A stretch of 64,000 nt of DNA from Odobenus rosmarus divergens (GCF_000321225.1 NW_004450382.1:105981-169980); one strand, 5' to 3'; counted from the first letter of the stretch, positions 33,872 through 45,290 are shown. Notes: generated by a model from the sequence alone, not told the origin. Program-made: numbers and translations.

Positions 33872-34103
33872 TTTTTTTTTTTAAGATTTTATTTATTTAT
33901 TTGCTAGAGAGAGAGAGCATAGGCTCGAGAGAGTGAGCGAGAGTACAAGCAGGGGGAGCTGCAGGCAGAGGGAGCTGCAGGCAGAGGGAGAAGCAGGCTC
34001 CCCGCTGAGCAAGGAGCCCGATGCGGGACTCGATCCCAGGACCCCGGGATCATGACCCGAGCCAAAGGCAGCCGCTCAACCGACTGAGCCACCCAGGTGT
34101 CCC
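33872..34103 (-). mobile_element. CAN SINE with internal tandem duplication
   Basis: A reverse copy with a perfect 14-bp TSD GGGAACTAGTGCTT (33858-33871 and 34104-34117). The body is longer than usual because GAGCTGCAGGCAGAGG is present twice in tandem (about 33956-33987). Confidence 0.95.
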
Positions 34104-34619
34104 GGGAACTAGTGCTTATTGACCATGGCTCATGTGCCAAGCACTGCACTGGGCCGTTGATGTATATCGTCGCACTGGATCCTCAGCCCTCGGCCATCGG
34201 CCTCAGCATGGTGCTTTCAGTCTCACTGCCCTTTGCTTCAGCCCTTTGAAAAGGGCGAGGCTGGAAGTGATGTAGAGGAGACCCAGGATTGGGTTTTCAT
34301 ATGGAGCTGAACCAGCTGGAGACTTTGGCGTCCCCTTTCCCAGTTTCTCCCACCTCAGCTCTTCCCTTTCTGTGATCCCAGAGTCACTTGGGTTCTTGAC
34401 TTTGGGAAAACTGTTACTCTTGTGTTGTAGCAGATTTTGATGGTTAGAGGGCTGGCAAGAGAGCACCTCTTAAACTTAGATTGCATGAAGCTGAACATTG
34501 GCAGAGAGAAGCTCTGTGAACAGGACCTGTTGGATTCCAGCACACGCTTAGGAAGTGTATGTGGTCTCCTGTTACGTGGTCTCATAGTAATCTAGTAATT
34601 TGGTTCCTTTTGCATCCTT

Positions 34620-35160
34620 TTCATGGGTGCCCATGTGATCTTCCTCAGACAATGTTCTCATCATGTTATGTCTCTGCTCAGAAACCTTGGCAGGCTTCCT
34701 TGCCTACTATATAGAGTCTGGACTCCTCAGCCGCATAGACAAGTTCCCCCATAATCTGTTCCCAGACATCTCTCCTGTCTTGTTTCCCTTTGTTCTCCCA
34801 AACCTGCCCTGTGCCTCAGTCAAAATAAACCAGTGTTTGTTCCTTAAACAATCCCTCCATGTTCCTTTGCTTGCACTCTCTTCCGGACGTTCCCTCTTCC
34901 TTCCCATCTTTCAAGGCCAATGTCTCATGTGACCTTCTCAGTGAAGCTTCTCTCATCCCCTTGCTGGATTAGTTGCCCTCCGTCCCATCTTCTGTAGCGG
35001 GGGCTGAACTTCGAATATAGCTCTGATGACTGTCTACCTTGGGGTAGGTCACCCCATGTGTACTCTGAGTACACTGGCTGAGGGACCATGTCTGTTTCAT
35101 TCCCCCTCTTCCTGGCACATAGTAGGCCTTTGCAGTGTTTGTGGTTGAATGAGTCATTAA
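34620..35160 (+). repeat. L2 LINE 3' region, long copy
   Basis: It starts with ATGTTATGTCTCTGCTCAGA, continues through GGCTTCCTTGCC, CCGCATAGACAAGTTCCCCC and TCTTTCAAGGCCAATGTC, and ends with CTGGCACATAGTAGGCC and GTGGTTGAATGAG. This is the normal L2 3' order over about 540 bp. Confidence 0.75.
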
Positions 35161-36674
35161 CATTTTTTATTTACTCGCTTTGGTCTTTGTTTTATGAGCT
35201 TTCAGGTTCAGAGTGGGCCTTTGTGTTTTTCCTAAGGAGAGCCCTAGTTTAGATTGATGATGCCCTGATTACAGGCATCAAAGGCAAGAAAGTGCAGGAA
35301 TTCTGTACAAGGCAAGATTCTTCATTGCTGTTATTCTTCTCTTGCCTTTGCTGTTGAGTTTTGTTGGAAGGAAGGTTGTGCTCTGTTCAAGGACCTGAAC
35401 TGAGTGTGATAACAGTTCATGCAGGGGAAAACTCACAGGTGGTTTATTAATCTGTTGTTCTGCCTTTGGCCTTGGTATTGGCCCTGGTCCTTCTCATTTG
35501 GGAACCTGCAACTACTAATTCACATTTTTCCTTGCCAACAGCTTCAGTGTGTAGAACAGAAGGTTCTTTGATGATCATAGAGAAATACATATCGTTGATA
35601 GTAGAAGGAGCTTGGGAACCATCTGGTTCTACCTCTGATTTTACAGATGGGAAGAGGCCTCAAGAGGGGAAGGACTTGATTAAGACTGCACAAGGAATCA
35701 GTCAATGGTGGAGATAGTGCTAAAAGTGAGATAGTACTAAAAGTGAAAGTCCTGACTGTTTTTTCCAGTCCACTACCTTTTTAATATAATATCCAGCATT
35801 TATTGAGCACTTACTATACAGCAGATGCTGTTTTCATGCTTTATATGTAACACCTTAAAACTCTGTAGACTTGGAAACTGAGGCAGATAGAAATCATTCA
35901 GATCTACTTTCTGATTCCACAACTCTGATTTTTAATATGGTGGAAATGGCAGTCATCTCCTAACCAGTGGGTGGGAACAGTTCTCCAAAGAGCTTGCTCC
36001 CAGATCATGCTACCTCTGTGAGTGAGAGATGTCCTCCTGGCAATGTCCCGCTGTAACCTGGGGAGATGTCTTGAGAGGAATCCAGAGTGCGTTGAAAGAA
36101 TGGATGAAAAAAATGAAGCAAGCCAGTGAGTATTAGTTTATCGTGTTTATCAAATACAGTTTTAGAATAAACTTAGTCCAGGATCTTTCTGTAAAGATTC
36201 CCGGTCAAGGGTGACAAGGGTGACATTCAATAAACACATTGAGCTCTTGGTATGTACAAAACCCTGGTATTGAGAAATATACACAGAGGAAAACAACACA
36301 TTTCCTGCCCTCCAATAAGTAATTGTCTTCTCAGAGCCTTCTCCCTCCAGTGTAGTTGGGAAGATAGAGAAGCACATAAATAACTGAAATCAGACTGACT
36401 GTGGTAAGGAATGTAAACAAAGTGGGAGTTTGGGAAAAGGAGAAATCAATCCCAGCATGACCAAAGGGAGTCTAGAAAAGGATTCCTGAAGATGGAAATT
36501 TTGCTGGGCTTTGGAAGAAGTTCATTCCTATGAGAAGCTGCAGTCTTGAGCAGTAGTCTAGAGGTGGAAAGGAGCAGGGGTGTGTGTGTGTGTAGGAGAG
36601 GAATGGACTTGGTAAGGAGAGGAAATAAGCTGAAATGGTAGGTTGTGGCCAAAATGTAGAGGGGGGTTGGGAGG

Positions 36675-36925
36675 AAAACATTAACATTTATTGAGGGTCT
36701 GCTCTGCATTGTGGCTTACAGTATGTTAGATGCTTCACACACTATGATTTATTTAATCCTTACTATCCCACAATATGGGGATATTTTTCCCCAATTTAAA
36801 GATGAAGAAGCCAGACCTCAGCAAGATTAAAGTGACTTGCCCAAGGTCAGGTAGTGAGTAAGTCGCAGAGCTTGGTCCAAACTTAGGGGTGTTGGATTTC
36901 AAAGACCTATGTTCTTTCCATTATG
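36675..36925 (-). repeat. MIR relic
   Basis: A reverse MIR: ACATTTATTGAGGGTCTGC, ATTTAATCCTTACTATCCC, GATGAAGAAGCCAGACCTC, GACTTGCCCAAGGTCAGG and TTTCCATTATGCTGC. Confidence 0.7.
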
Positions 36926-37244
36926 CTGCAAGGCTCCTAATACCATGACTAGGACTCTGTTTACTCTGGCTGCATAATGGAGGCCAGTCTGGGGCAAAGA
37001 AGGTCCCAGAAGGAGGACACCAACGAGGAAGCTGTTGGAATAGTCCAGTTCAGGCTTAAACTGTGAACCACCAGCCTAATATGGAAGCTGCCTGGCCCAG
37101 GTGTGCTTGATTGGTTTAATGTGTGAGCATTTTTGGCAGCTCCTGTAGCACCATCAACCAAGTGCATAGCCATCTTTTGCTAGTAGAATTTCAGAATCAG
37201 TTTACAGAGGCTGCTGGCATCCTTGTGTTTCAGGCATAAGTTCT

Positions 37245-37445
37245 TTTTTTTTTTAAAGATTTTTTATTTATTTATTTGAGAGAGAGAATGAGATAGAGAG
37301 AGAGCATGAGAGGGGAGAGGGTCAGAGGGAGAAGCAGACTCCCTGCTGAGCAGGGAGCCCGATGCGGGACTCGATCCCGGGACTCCAGGATCATGACCTG
37401 AGCCGAAGGCAGTCGCTTAACCAACTGAGCCACCCAGGTGCCCTT
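37245..37445 (-). mobile_element. CAN SINE
   Basis: A reverse copy with a 13-bp TSD, AGGCATAAGTTCT (37232-37244) and AGGCGTAAGTTCT (37446-37458), one mismatch. Confidence 0.95.
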
Positions 37446-37854
37446 AGGCGTAAGTTCTAATCGAGATTAGCAGTTCATTACAGAAGGGTCTGGGGAAGGA
37501 ACTCATTTGGCAGATACCATTCCTTCATTTTCTCACCCTCAAATTCAACAAGAATCTATAATTGAGGAAAGAGGTCCACACTCGGAGTTACTAGGCTGGT
37601 TCATTCAAGTCCTGGTTCTGCTCATGATCATCTGTGAGTCCTTGATCTCATTTTCTCTCTCTGTAATATTAGGTCTATGTGGGTTCACTTCTGAGATCTC
37701 TTCTCTTGCTAATGTCATGTGTTGCTTTGCTCTTCCTGGCTTGGGGTAGTGTAAGGAAGTGGCCGGGAATATGCACCTTGGATTCTGAGAGATTAGGCTT
37801 TAAATTCCAGTCTCTCATCCTTCTTCTGGATTGACAGTAGCTAGGTTATATATA

Positions 37855-38275
37855 GACTCCAGAATTGGACTGGCTAGGTTTGAGTCCTGGCTCTACCACT
37901 TGCTAGCTGTGTGATTGGGGCAAGTTATTTAACCTTCCTGGGTCTCAGTTTCTTTTTTTTTTCTTTTTAAAGATTTTATTTATTTATTTAATTGACAGAG
38001 AGAGAGACAGCGAGAGAGGGAACACAAGCAGGGGGGGGGGGAGAGAGAGAAGCAGGCTTCCCGCCGAGCAGGGAGCCAGATGTGGGATCATGACCTGCGC
38101 CAAAGGCAGTCGCTTAACCAACTGAGCCATCCAGGCGTCCCCTGGGTCTCAGTTTCTTTATCTGTACATTGGGGGTACAAATATTACCTACCACATAGCG
38201 TTGTTATGAGAATTGTCAAACACTTAGCACAGGGCCCAGCACATAGTAGGTGCTCAATAAAAGTTAGCTTTAATA
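37855..38275 (+). repeat. MIR relic split by a SINE
   Basis: The left half (37855-37954) carries GAGTCCTGGCTCTACCACTT and AACCTTCCTGGGTCTCAG. The right half (38141-38275) carries TTTATCTGTACATTGGGGG, CATAGCGTTGTTATGAGA and AGTAGGTGCTCAATAAAAG. The SINE at 37955-38140 inserted between them and duplicated 18 bp of the MIR. Confidence 0.85.
37955..38140 (-). mobile_element. CAN SINE inside a MIR, internally deleted
   Basis: A reverse copy with a perfect 18-bp TSD CCTGGGTCTCAGTTTCTT (37937-37954 and 38141-38158). It contains a G10 run near 38031 and lacks part of the body: GATGTGGGATCATGACC joins sequences normally about 25 bp apart. Confidence 0.95.
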
Positions 38276-38699
38276 GTAGTCATATTAACAATTATTATTA
38301 ATGTCCCATTAGCTGTTGTTTTTATAGAAGGTATATTTATTTGGGCAGTGTTCCCTACTGTCTTACTCTATTGCTGCCTTCTCTTGCCTTCCATTGCTTC
38401 ATCAGGAAACTTTGAAATAATACATTGTACTATCACAGAGCTGCAAAGTGTAACATGGCAGAAAGTGCCTGCAGGAAAAGGGTCAGTTAAGAGTCAGTGG
38501 CTCATTAGAAAATCTTACCTGATTTGTGTTTTCACCCACCTCTCTCCACAGTAAACAGGAACAGAGCAGCATACTTAATTCCCTTTTGCACAGCCTTCAA
38601 CAAAAGTGCTAAGTAAGACCCCTCCAATTCACTTGCCAAAAAGTACAATAACGGTATCTCTGGAAAAATGGTGCCTAATTTGGTTCTTCTTTCTCTCCA

Positions 38700-38950
38700 G
38701 CTTAAATCACTCTGACCTTAACTTAAGCCATTTCTTCTTGTTCCATTTTCCATGAATATGGAAAATTTTCTTCTGATTATAAAGGCAGGATGAGATCAAG
38801 ATTTTCTCATGAGAACCTTTTGTGTACTTAAAGCCAGAATCGAGTTAGGCCGCCTTTTCTCTTCTCCAGGCTAAGCAGCCTTGGTTTCTTTTACCTCACT
38901 CTTAAAACCTATTTTCTCTTGCTTCGATCACATTGGTCATGCTTCTTTTC
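38700..38950. repeat. L3/CR1-like LINE relic
   Basis: TTTTCTCTTCTCCAGGCTAA and AGCAGCCTTGGTTTC resemble the conserved 3' part of CR1/L3 elements. The copy is strongly diverged. Confidence 0.45.
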
Positions 38951-39049
38951 TTTCTTTTTGGTTTTTCTATTTCTTGGCAGTGACCCAGACTGCTTAGTCT
39001 GCTAATAAGAGTCCAGCTAAAACAGTTTAAGGGAAGAATAACTTCAGGT

Positions 39050-39480
39050 GTTTTCATTCATTCATTAACATTTATTGAGTGTTTGCCCCATGCCAGGCCC
39101 TGTGCTAGGTGTAAGGTACCCAGAGAGGAATCAGAACATAGTCTTCACCCTGTCCCCAGCTCATAGGCTAAGGGGAGATGTGCAATCACATGTCATAGAT
39201 GCTGTGATTGGACTATGCACAAGTGTGGAGAGCTGGAAATTGTCGAGGGCAATTAGGTAGAAACAGATCATCCATTCAGCCTGGACTGTAGGTCAGGATT
39301 TCTGTAGAGGAATGGTGGGACATAATGCAGGAGGGGTAATCTGGGGCAAGGTTGTGGAGGCCCTGAGTGATAGCAGAGGGGCTTGGTTATTCCAGGGGAG
39401 TGAACACCCATTAGAAGTGTTGGAGCAAGGAAGTGACAGGCTTTTTTGGACCAAGGACAGAGATACCACAAGCCTTAGTC
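39050..39480 (-). repeat. L2 LINE fragment
   Basis: A reverse L2: TTCATTCATTAACATTTATT, GAGTGTTTGCCCCATGCCAG, GCCCTGTGCTAGGTGTAAGG, then a diverged body reaching GGAAGTGACAGGC. Confidence 0.65.
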
Positions 39481-40054
39481 TTATCTGCCCTTCACGGATA
39501 TTTTCATATTATTTGAAAATAATATGATGGATCCCTTGTTTGTATACAGGCTTTTTTGCTCTAAAACTTCTATAGATAAACTAGTTCTTGAACTCTGGAA
39601 AAATTTCATTCCATATACAGGCAGGAAGTTCAGAAGAAATGAGAGGAAACTGGGTGCCCAGCCTATAAAAGGCCCAGTGGCAGGCCCCTGGGTGTAGGTG
39701 TGGTCTGGCCACATTCATCCTTTCCCAGCTGTATCCCAGGAAGAGGTCTAGGAAGGAGAAGAGGGCTCCAGTGCTCATTGGGGTATTTAGTAAGCAATGC
39801 TGAGAAGATTCAGGCAGTGTGAGAGTCAGAAGTTCTTTCTAAGGAGGAAAAGAGACCCAGAGGAATTTGAAATGGTACCAGAAGGAATCAGGGCCAACCA
39901 GGCACTTAGAATCCTGGGTCACGAATCTGAAAACCTCTAAATTCTATCTCTCTGCCTTTGTACTTTGCTGTCAGTTTATTCCTTCTGGTGCCCAGTTGTG
40001 GTTTATAGAGTGCGTTCCAGGGCCACAGCTGATCTGGGGAAGCCATATCTCAAG

Positions 40055-40290
40055 CTAGAGTCATAATTGCTATTTATTGAGTGCCTACTCTATATGCCAT
40101 TGTGCCGTGAACTTGGAATACATTAGCTCATTTAATTCTCACAATAACCCTGCAGCATAGGTGTTCTTGCCCCCATTTTATAGATGATGATGGTGAAGCA
40201 GAGAAGTTAAGTATTATGTCCAAGACAACCTCATTAGTGGATGGGAATGCCACAATCTGATTCTAGGCCCTCATGGCTCAAAATCCCATG
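40055..40290 (-). repeat. MIR relic
   Basis: A reverse MIR with ATTGCTATTTATTGAGTGCC, CATTAGCTCATTTAATTCTC, AACCCTGCAGCATAGGTG and GATGATGGTGAAGCAGAG. Confidence 0.7.
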
Positions 40291-40607
40291 CACTTTCTAC
40301 CTCCCCAGCCCTTGAGTAGTTCCAAACAACAGAATAACACAAAATCCATAAATAAATTCTGAAGGTTATTTTTACTACAGGCCTGCTAGAGGTGGAAGTG
40401 AACAGAGGTGCGTTCGTGTGTGTATGTTCATGGAGTTGGTGAGGAGGGGAAATAATCTGGGTTGGCCTACAGGCTGTATCTGGCTTATCACCTGTTTTGT
40501 ATGAACTGCAAGCTAAGAATACTTCTTACATTTCTAAATGGTTGGGGGGAAAATTCAAGAGAAGATTAATATTTGTGATGGGAAAATTATCTAAAATCCA
40601 AATTCCA

Positions 40608-40800
40608 GGGGCGCCTGGGTGGCTCAGTTGGTTAAGCATCCAAGTCTTCCTTTCAGCTCAGGTCATGATCTCAGGGTCCTGAGATTGAGCCCCTCATTTA
40701 GCTGTATGCTCAGCAGGGAGTCTGCTTGAGATCTTCTCCCTCTCCCTCTGCCCCTCCCCCCCTCATGTACTTGCTCTCTTTTCTCTCTCTCTCTCTAATT
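40608..40800 (+). mobile_element. CAN SINE (first of a tandem pair)
   Basis: The head GGGGCGCCTGGGTGGCTCAG starts at 40608. The copy ends in a CT-rich run and AATTAAA, with no long A tail, immediately before a second SINE in the same orientation. Confidence 0.93.
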
Positions 40801-40803
40801 AAA

Positions 40804-41000
40804 GGGGCGCCTAGGTGGCTCAGCCTGTTAAGCATCCGACTCTTGATTTCGGCTCAGGTCATGATCTCAGTGTTGTGAGATCAAGCCCTGTGATTGCAGC
40901 GTGGAATCTGCTTGTCCCTCTCCCTCTGTTCCTCACTCCACTCGTGCTCTTTCTGTCCCTAAAGCAAATAAATAAAATCTTTAAAAATAAATAAATAAAA
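40804..41000 (+). mobile_element. CAN SINE (second of a tandem pair)
   Basis: The head GGGGCGCCTAGGTGGCTCAG directly follows the first copy, and the A-rich tail ends in AATAAATAAATAAAATC. The flanks of the pair (AAAATCCAAAT before, AAAATCCATAT after) are similar, so the second SINE probably entered the tail of the first. Confidence 0.93.
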
Positions 41001-41350
41001 TCCATATAGAAACATAGCCACAGTCATTCATTTACATATTGTCTATGGCTGCTTTCACTCTACAAAGGCAAAATTAAGTAGTCACAATAGAGATCAGGCA
41101 ACATAGAAAGCCTAAAATATTTACTATCAGGCTCTTTGTAGAAAAAAAAAATTGGCTAACTCCTACTATAGGCAACAAGAAGGAACCTGTGGCAAGACTA
41201 AAGGCAAAGAGTTAAAGTTCAAAGGTGTTCAAGGTTGTCCCTGGAGATGTGGCCATAAGGAGAGGGAGTATAACCTGAGCTTCTTTGGGCCCTGGAAATA
41301 GTTTCATTGGGCCACAGAGATTTGTTGGCGAATAAAAAGGCACGATAGGA

Positions 41351-41556
41351 GGGACGCCTGTGTGGCTCAGTCGTTGGGCGTCTGCCTTCGGCTCAGGTCA
41401 TGATCCCAGGGTCCTGGGATCGAGCCCCACATCGAGCTCCCTGCTCCACGGGAAGCCTGCTTCTCCCTCTCCCACTCCCCCTGCTTGTGTTCCCTCTCTC
41501 ACTGTCTCTCTCTCTCTCTGTCAAATAAATAAAGAAAATCTTAAAAAAAAAAAAAA
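41351..41556 (+). mobile_element. CAN SINE
   Basis: A full-length plus copy ending in a (TC)n stretch, TCAAATAAATAAAGAAAATC and poly(A). The perfect 11-bp TSD is GCACGATAGGA (41340-41350 and 41557-41567). Confidence 0.95.
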
Positions 41557-41639
41557 GCACGATAGGAAAAATAATTGTGTATGCTAACATTCTCTATTGG
41601 ACAATAAAGAAATACTTTATGGATGAAGTAATGTAGTCA

Positions 41640-42105
41640 GATATCTACTAGAGCCCTTTTTGAGCCAGATACTCTGTTAGATACTAGAAATACAAACATG
41701 AAAAAGTTCCATCCCTGCCTTTGAGGAGCTTACAGCCTAGTGGACAAGCCATGTATGTGTGTGAATATCCGGCTCTGTGTATTATCATAGCATGCCGTGG
41801 ATGTGATGAAATGCTGGGTGAAGAAGAAAAAAGTCAAGGACTGCTGTAATTTGTGGGATCACTTTCAGTAATTCGTGAGGGGCCCTGAAGGATGAATAGG
41901 TGTTCTTTTCAAGAAGCAGCATACCAGGCGGAGGGAAAGCCTGACCGTGTAAGCATTTGGAAGGACGAGGTTGGAGGAGAAAGAGCCAGTGGAAATGATT
42001 CAAACGACCTGTGGCTGGGCCCCTGGCAGGTGATATAATCTGATAGAGAAGAAGGGAAAGGAGGAAGGATGGGGGTTGGGACAAGTCGAGTTTGGGACAC
42101 ATGAT
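41640..42105 (-). repeat. L2 LINE fragment
   Basis: A reverse L2: TTTTGAGCCAGATACTCTG, TTAGATACTAGAAATACAAA, CATCCCTGCCTTTGAGGAGC and TTACAGCCTAGTGGAC, then a diverged body. Confidence 0.65.
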
Positions 42106-42188
42106 TTGAGGTCATGGTGAAACATATCCGGCTTCCAGTTAGAAAACCAGTTTAGAAATGTTAGCACAAGGGCCCAGAATTCAGATTT

Positions 42189-42380
42189 TTTTTTTTCAAG
42201 ATTTTATTCATTCATTTGAGAGAGAGACAGAAAGAGCACAAGCAGGGGGAGGGGCAGAGGGAGAGGGACAAGCAGATTCCCTGCTAAGCATGGACATGGG
42301 GCTCCATCCCAGGACCCTGAGATCATGACCTGACCTGAGCCAAAGTCAGACGCTTAACTGATTGAGCCACCCAAGTGCCC
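42189..42380 (-). mobile_element. CAN SINE
   Basis: A reverse copy with a 14-bp TSD, CAGAATTCAGATTT (42175-42188) and CAGAACTCAGATTT (42381-42394), one mismatch. Confidence 0.95.
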
Positions 42381-42716
42381 CAGAACTCAGATTTAAACTG
42401 CATGTTCAGAGCTTTTCCACTGGGGAAAGGAGAAATAGGTACTCCTTTTGTAGGGAAATTGGCAAATCAGCTTTGACATATGATAGCTAGAGTCCAAAGA
42501 TTGAAAATTACAGTGGACATAGAGAAAATGAAGTTATCACACAGAAAACTAGCAATAATTATGCATTGGGCCTAAAACCTTGTTCGTGTTTATACCACCT
42601 GCTGTTCTTAGCATCTGCTTTATCTTTCTGGCTCTGTTGCCTCCTGCCTGTGAGACCTGGACCTGGCCACTAAGAGATGGAGCCAGAGTTCATTCATTTC
42701 TAAACATGGATGACAG

Positions 42717-43127
42717 GGGTGCCTGGGTGGCTCAGTCGGGTAAGCGTCTGCCTTCTGCTCAGGTCATGATCCCAGGGTCCTGGGATTGAGCCCTGCGTCG
42801 GGCTCCCTGCTCAGTGGGGAGCCTGTTTCTCCCTCTCCCTCTGCCCCTCCCCCTGCTTATGCACACTGTCTCTCAAATAAATAAAATATATTATTTTTTT
42901 TAAAGATTTTATTTATTTATTTGACAGAGAGAGACACAGCAAGAGAGGGAACATAAGCAGGGAGAGCAGGAGAGGGAGAAGCAGGCTCTCCGCGGAGCAA
43001 GGAGCCAGATGTGGGACTCAATCCCAGGACCCTGGGACCATGACCTGAGCCGAAGGCAGATGCTTAACGACTAAGCCACCCAGGTGCCCATAAATAAAAT
43101 CTTTAAAAAAAATAAAATGAAAATGTC
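42717..43127 (+). mobile_element. CAN SINE (outer copy, interrupted in its tail)
   Basis: The head GGGTGCCTGGGTGGCTCAG starts at about 42718 and the body runs to TCTCAAATAAATAAAAT at 42887. The tail resumes after the inner SINE with ATAAATAAAATC and A-rich sequence to about 43127. Confidence 0.9.
42888..43089 (-). mobile_element. CAN SINE nested, opposite strand, in the tail of another SINE
   Basis: A reverse copy inserted into the A-rich tail of the plus-strand SINE, flanked by the perfect duplication ATAAATAAAAT (42877-42887 and 43090-43100). The pair can fold into a long imperfect hairpin. Confidence 0.92.
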
Positions 43128-43462
43128 AATGACAGAGAAGCGTCAGCTTTTACCTTCCACAGGACACTCCTCAGTGAACAGAGCTGTCCAGATCTGTCCT
43201 CCAGGTCCAAGTCTGGACTCCCACAGTGGAAACAGAATCTGAAAACTTCTACTCAGACCCTCATTAAATCTTCAGATGCTTAGTATCAGCATTTTCAAAT
43301 GCTCAAATGCCTGATTTTAAAGACAGGAAATCTGCCATGGTCTTGTGTATATCTACTTAGTGGTGTGACACATAGGTTTGGGGGACATGGAGGGTGATCT
43401 TTACCTTCACTGGTCATTTTAAAGAAGTCAGATTTTTATATCTTTTCTATTTCTGCTTTTTT

Positions 43463-43656
43463 TTTTTTTTTAAAGATTTTATTTATTTGACAGAGAGAGA
43501 CACAGCAAGAGAGGGAACACAAGCAGGGGGAGTGAGAGAGGGAGAAGCAGGCTTCCCACTGAGCAGGGAGCCCGATGCGGGGCTCGATCCCAAGACCCTG
43601 GGATCATGACCTGAGCCGAAGGCAGACACTTAACGACTGAGCCACCCAGGCGCCCC
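43463..43656 (-). mobile_element. CAN SINE
   Basis: A reverse copy flanked by TCTATTTCTGCTTTTTT at 43446 and again at 43657. It ends in GAGCCACCCAGGCGCCCC. Confidence 0.95.
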
Positions 43657-43813
43657 TCTATTTCTGCTTTTTTTAAGATTTTCATACCAGATGAGGCAAC
43701 AGCCAGTGGGGAAGTGAAGAATGCCTGCTACCTCCAGAGACTATTGAAACACTTCCTGGAGCTGGAAGACAGCAGCCCTCCGACAGGAGCATTATCTCAT
43801 TATTTCATTTCAG

Positions 43814-43848
43814 TTTACAGAGGATTTACTTCTCAGAAGTTGGGCAAG
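43814..43848 (+). other. Candidate 35-nt untranslated exon of MKNK1
   Basis: It is bounded by a strong acceptor (CATTATTTCATTTCAG) and a strong donor (CAAG|GTAAGA). It has no ATG. Joined to the exon at 53790 it would keep the expected G|AG codon before the start Met. Supported by splice motifs only. Confidence 0.25.
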
Positions 43849-44839
43849 GTAAGATTGGATGCATATTTTGTTTAACATTTTAGATTGCTTTGGGTTGAAA
43901 TTATCTGATACTTCCAGAGGAAAGGGTGGGTGGGAGATTTCGGTATTCAGTAGGCAGCTAGGATTAGCTGGGCTGCCTGGAATGCCTAAGACAGTTACGT
44001 AGTAGGGATGAGCACATTTCTACCAGAATACAGTGGGAGAGAAGGTCATAAGGAAAACCATGCAGTAAGTAACACATATATATTTACTTGTAATTATAAA
44101 ACAACTGTGCCATAAATAACAAAATCAAATACAACAGAGGTATGAAAAGTATAATTCTGTACCTACCAAGTTTCGTTTTCCCAAAGTAACCATTGTTAAT
44201 AATGGCTTGAGGTGTATCTTTCCAGGGTCTTTTTTTTTTTAACTTGTCATATTTTTTACATATATGATGCTCTTTTGAAGTGTTCTTGAATACCTGAGGC
44301 TCCATCATGCCTGGCAGGTTAGAAATAATGCCTTAGTTGTAGATTGGGTGAGGATGGTTTGAGTCTGATCTGTGAGCTTTCTTACTCCTTTGCTGCTGTG
44401 TGTCACCCTTCTTCATTTGAAGCTTCCCAGTGACACACCGTCTTCCCCTCTCCCCGTTCCCAACCAGCTCCCCCTCCTGAATTCTCCCCTTCTTTGATTT
44501 TAGTTCATAAACATATGTTGAGGTCCCCCTCTGTGCTTGCTCCCTGCTGGGCAGAGGAGACAGGTAATAGGCCCCGTCCCTGCCTTCAAAGAGGATGGAC
44601 ATCTCTGACTCCTCCACCATCTCCAGTCGCTCGGCAGGACTAGGACCAGTTCTGCCCCTGCAGCTTCATCCCCTCATCTCTTTCTCTTCCTTCCCATCCC
44701 TGCCTTAGTTACAGGCCTTCCTTGCCTTCCTCCCAGCCGCAGCAGCCTCTCCTTGCTCTCCCAGTCCCTGGCCAGCTGCCTGTTGGTTCTGCACATCACA
44801 GCCAGTTTCACAGCCCAGTCCCTCCCCCCTGTCTAGAAT

Positions 44840-45290
44840 GGTGGTTCACAAGTGGGCTGTGCAGACCTTGGGGTTCCTTGAAACCTTTTCAGGGTATCTA
44901 CCAGGTCAGAACTGTTTTTGTAATAGCACTAAGATGGTATTTGTTGCTGCAGAGCAATAGTGGGTAGAACTGCTGGTGCCTCAGCATGAATCAAGGCCAC
45001 GGCCTGGAACTGTCCTTGCAGTCATTGTATTCCTCATTGCTATACTCTCAGTTTGTTTGTTTTTTAAAAAGAAGGTCCTTGTGAAGCAGTAAAAATTGCT
45101 AATTTTAGTGAATCTCAACCCTTGAGTACACATCTTTTTTATATTCTGTGTGACAAAGTGGAAATGCTCATAAAGCACTTGTGTGCATACCAAGGTACGG
45201 TGGTTGTCTCAACGAGAAGCGTTTGTGGGATTGTTTGAATTACAAGCTGAACTAGCCACTCTTCATTTTTACTTGAAATAATGACTGAGG
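44840..45290 (+). mobile_element. hAT (Charlie-class) transposase relic
   Basis: Blocks such as GACCTTGGGGTTCCTTGAAA, AGTCATTGTATTCCTCATTG, ATTCTGTGTGACAAAGTGG and GATTGTTTGAATTACAAGC match a hAT autonomous-type element I know from mammals. The plus strand translates to a WLSQREAFVGLFELQAELA stretch, typical of hAT transposase, but with stops on both sides. It is a dead fossil. Confidence 0.6.

Larger units (their letters stand above)
40470..41165. mobile_element. hAT-type DNA transposon relic split by two tandem CAN SINEs
   Basis: The left part (40470-40607) has CTAAATGGTTGGGGGGAAA and TTTGTGATGGGAAAATTA, matching 283-345 of the first copy in the window. The right part (40999-41165) has ACATTCATTTACATATTGTC-like sequence, TATGGCTGCTTTCACTC and CTAAAATATTTACTATC. 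The two SINEs sit between them. Confidence 0.65.

Noticed and set aside
36061..36125. Exon-like stretch with donor CCA|GTGAGT
   Set aside because: The donor is good but the acceptor side (AACCTGGGGAG) lacks a pyrimidine tract, so I did not list it as a candidate exon.
43824..43848. Possible remnant of the short human-type MKNK1 upstream coding exon (frame reading FTSQKLGK)
   Set aside because: The similarity to the human N-terminus is only a few residues, there is no ATG, and that frame would not join in phase to the next exon. It is kept only as a possible untranslated exon.
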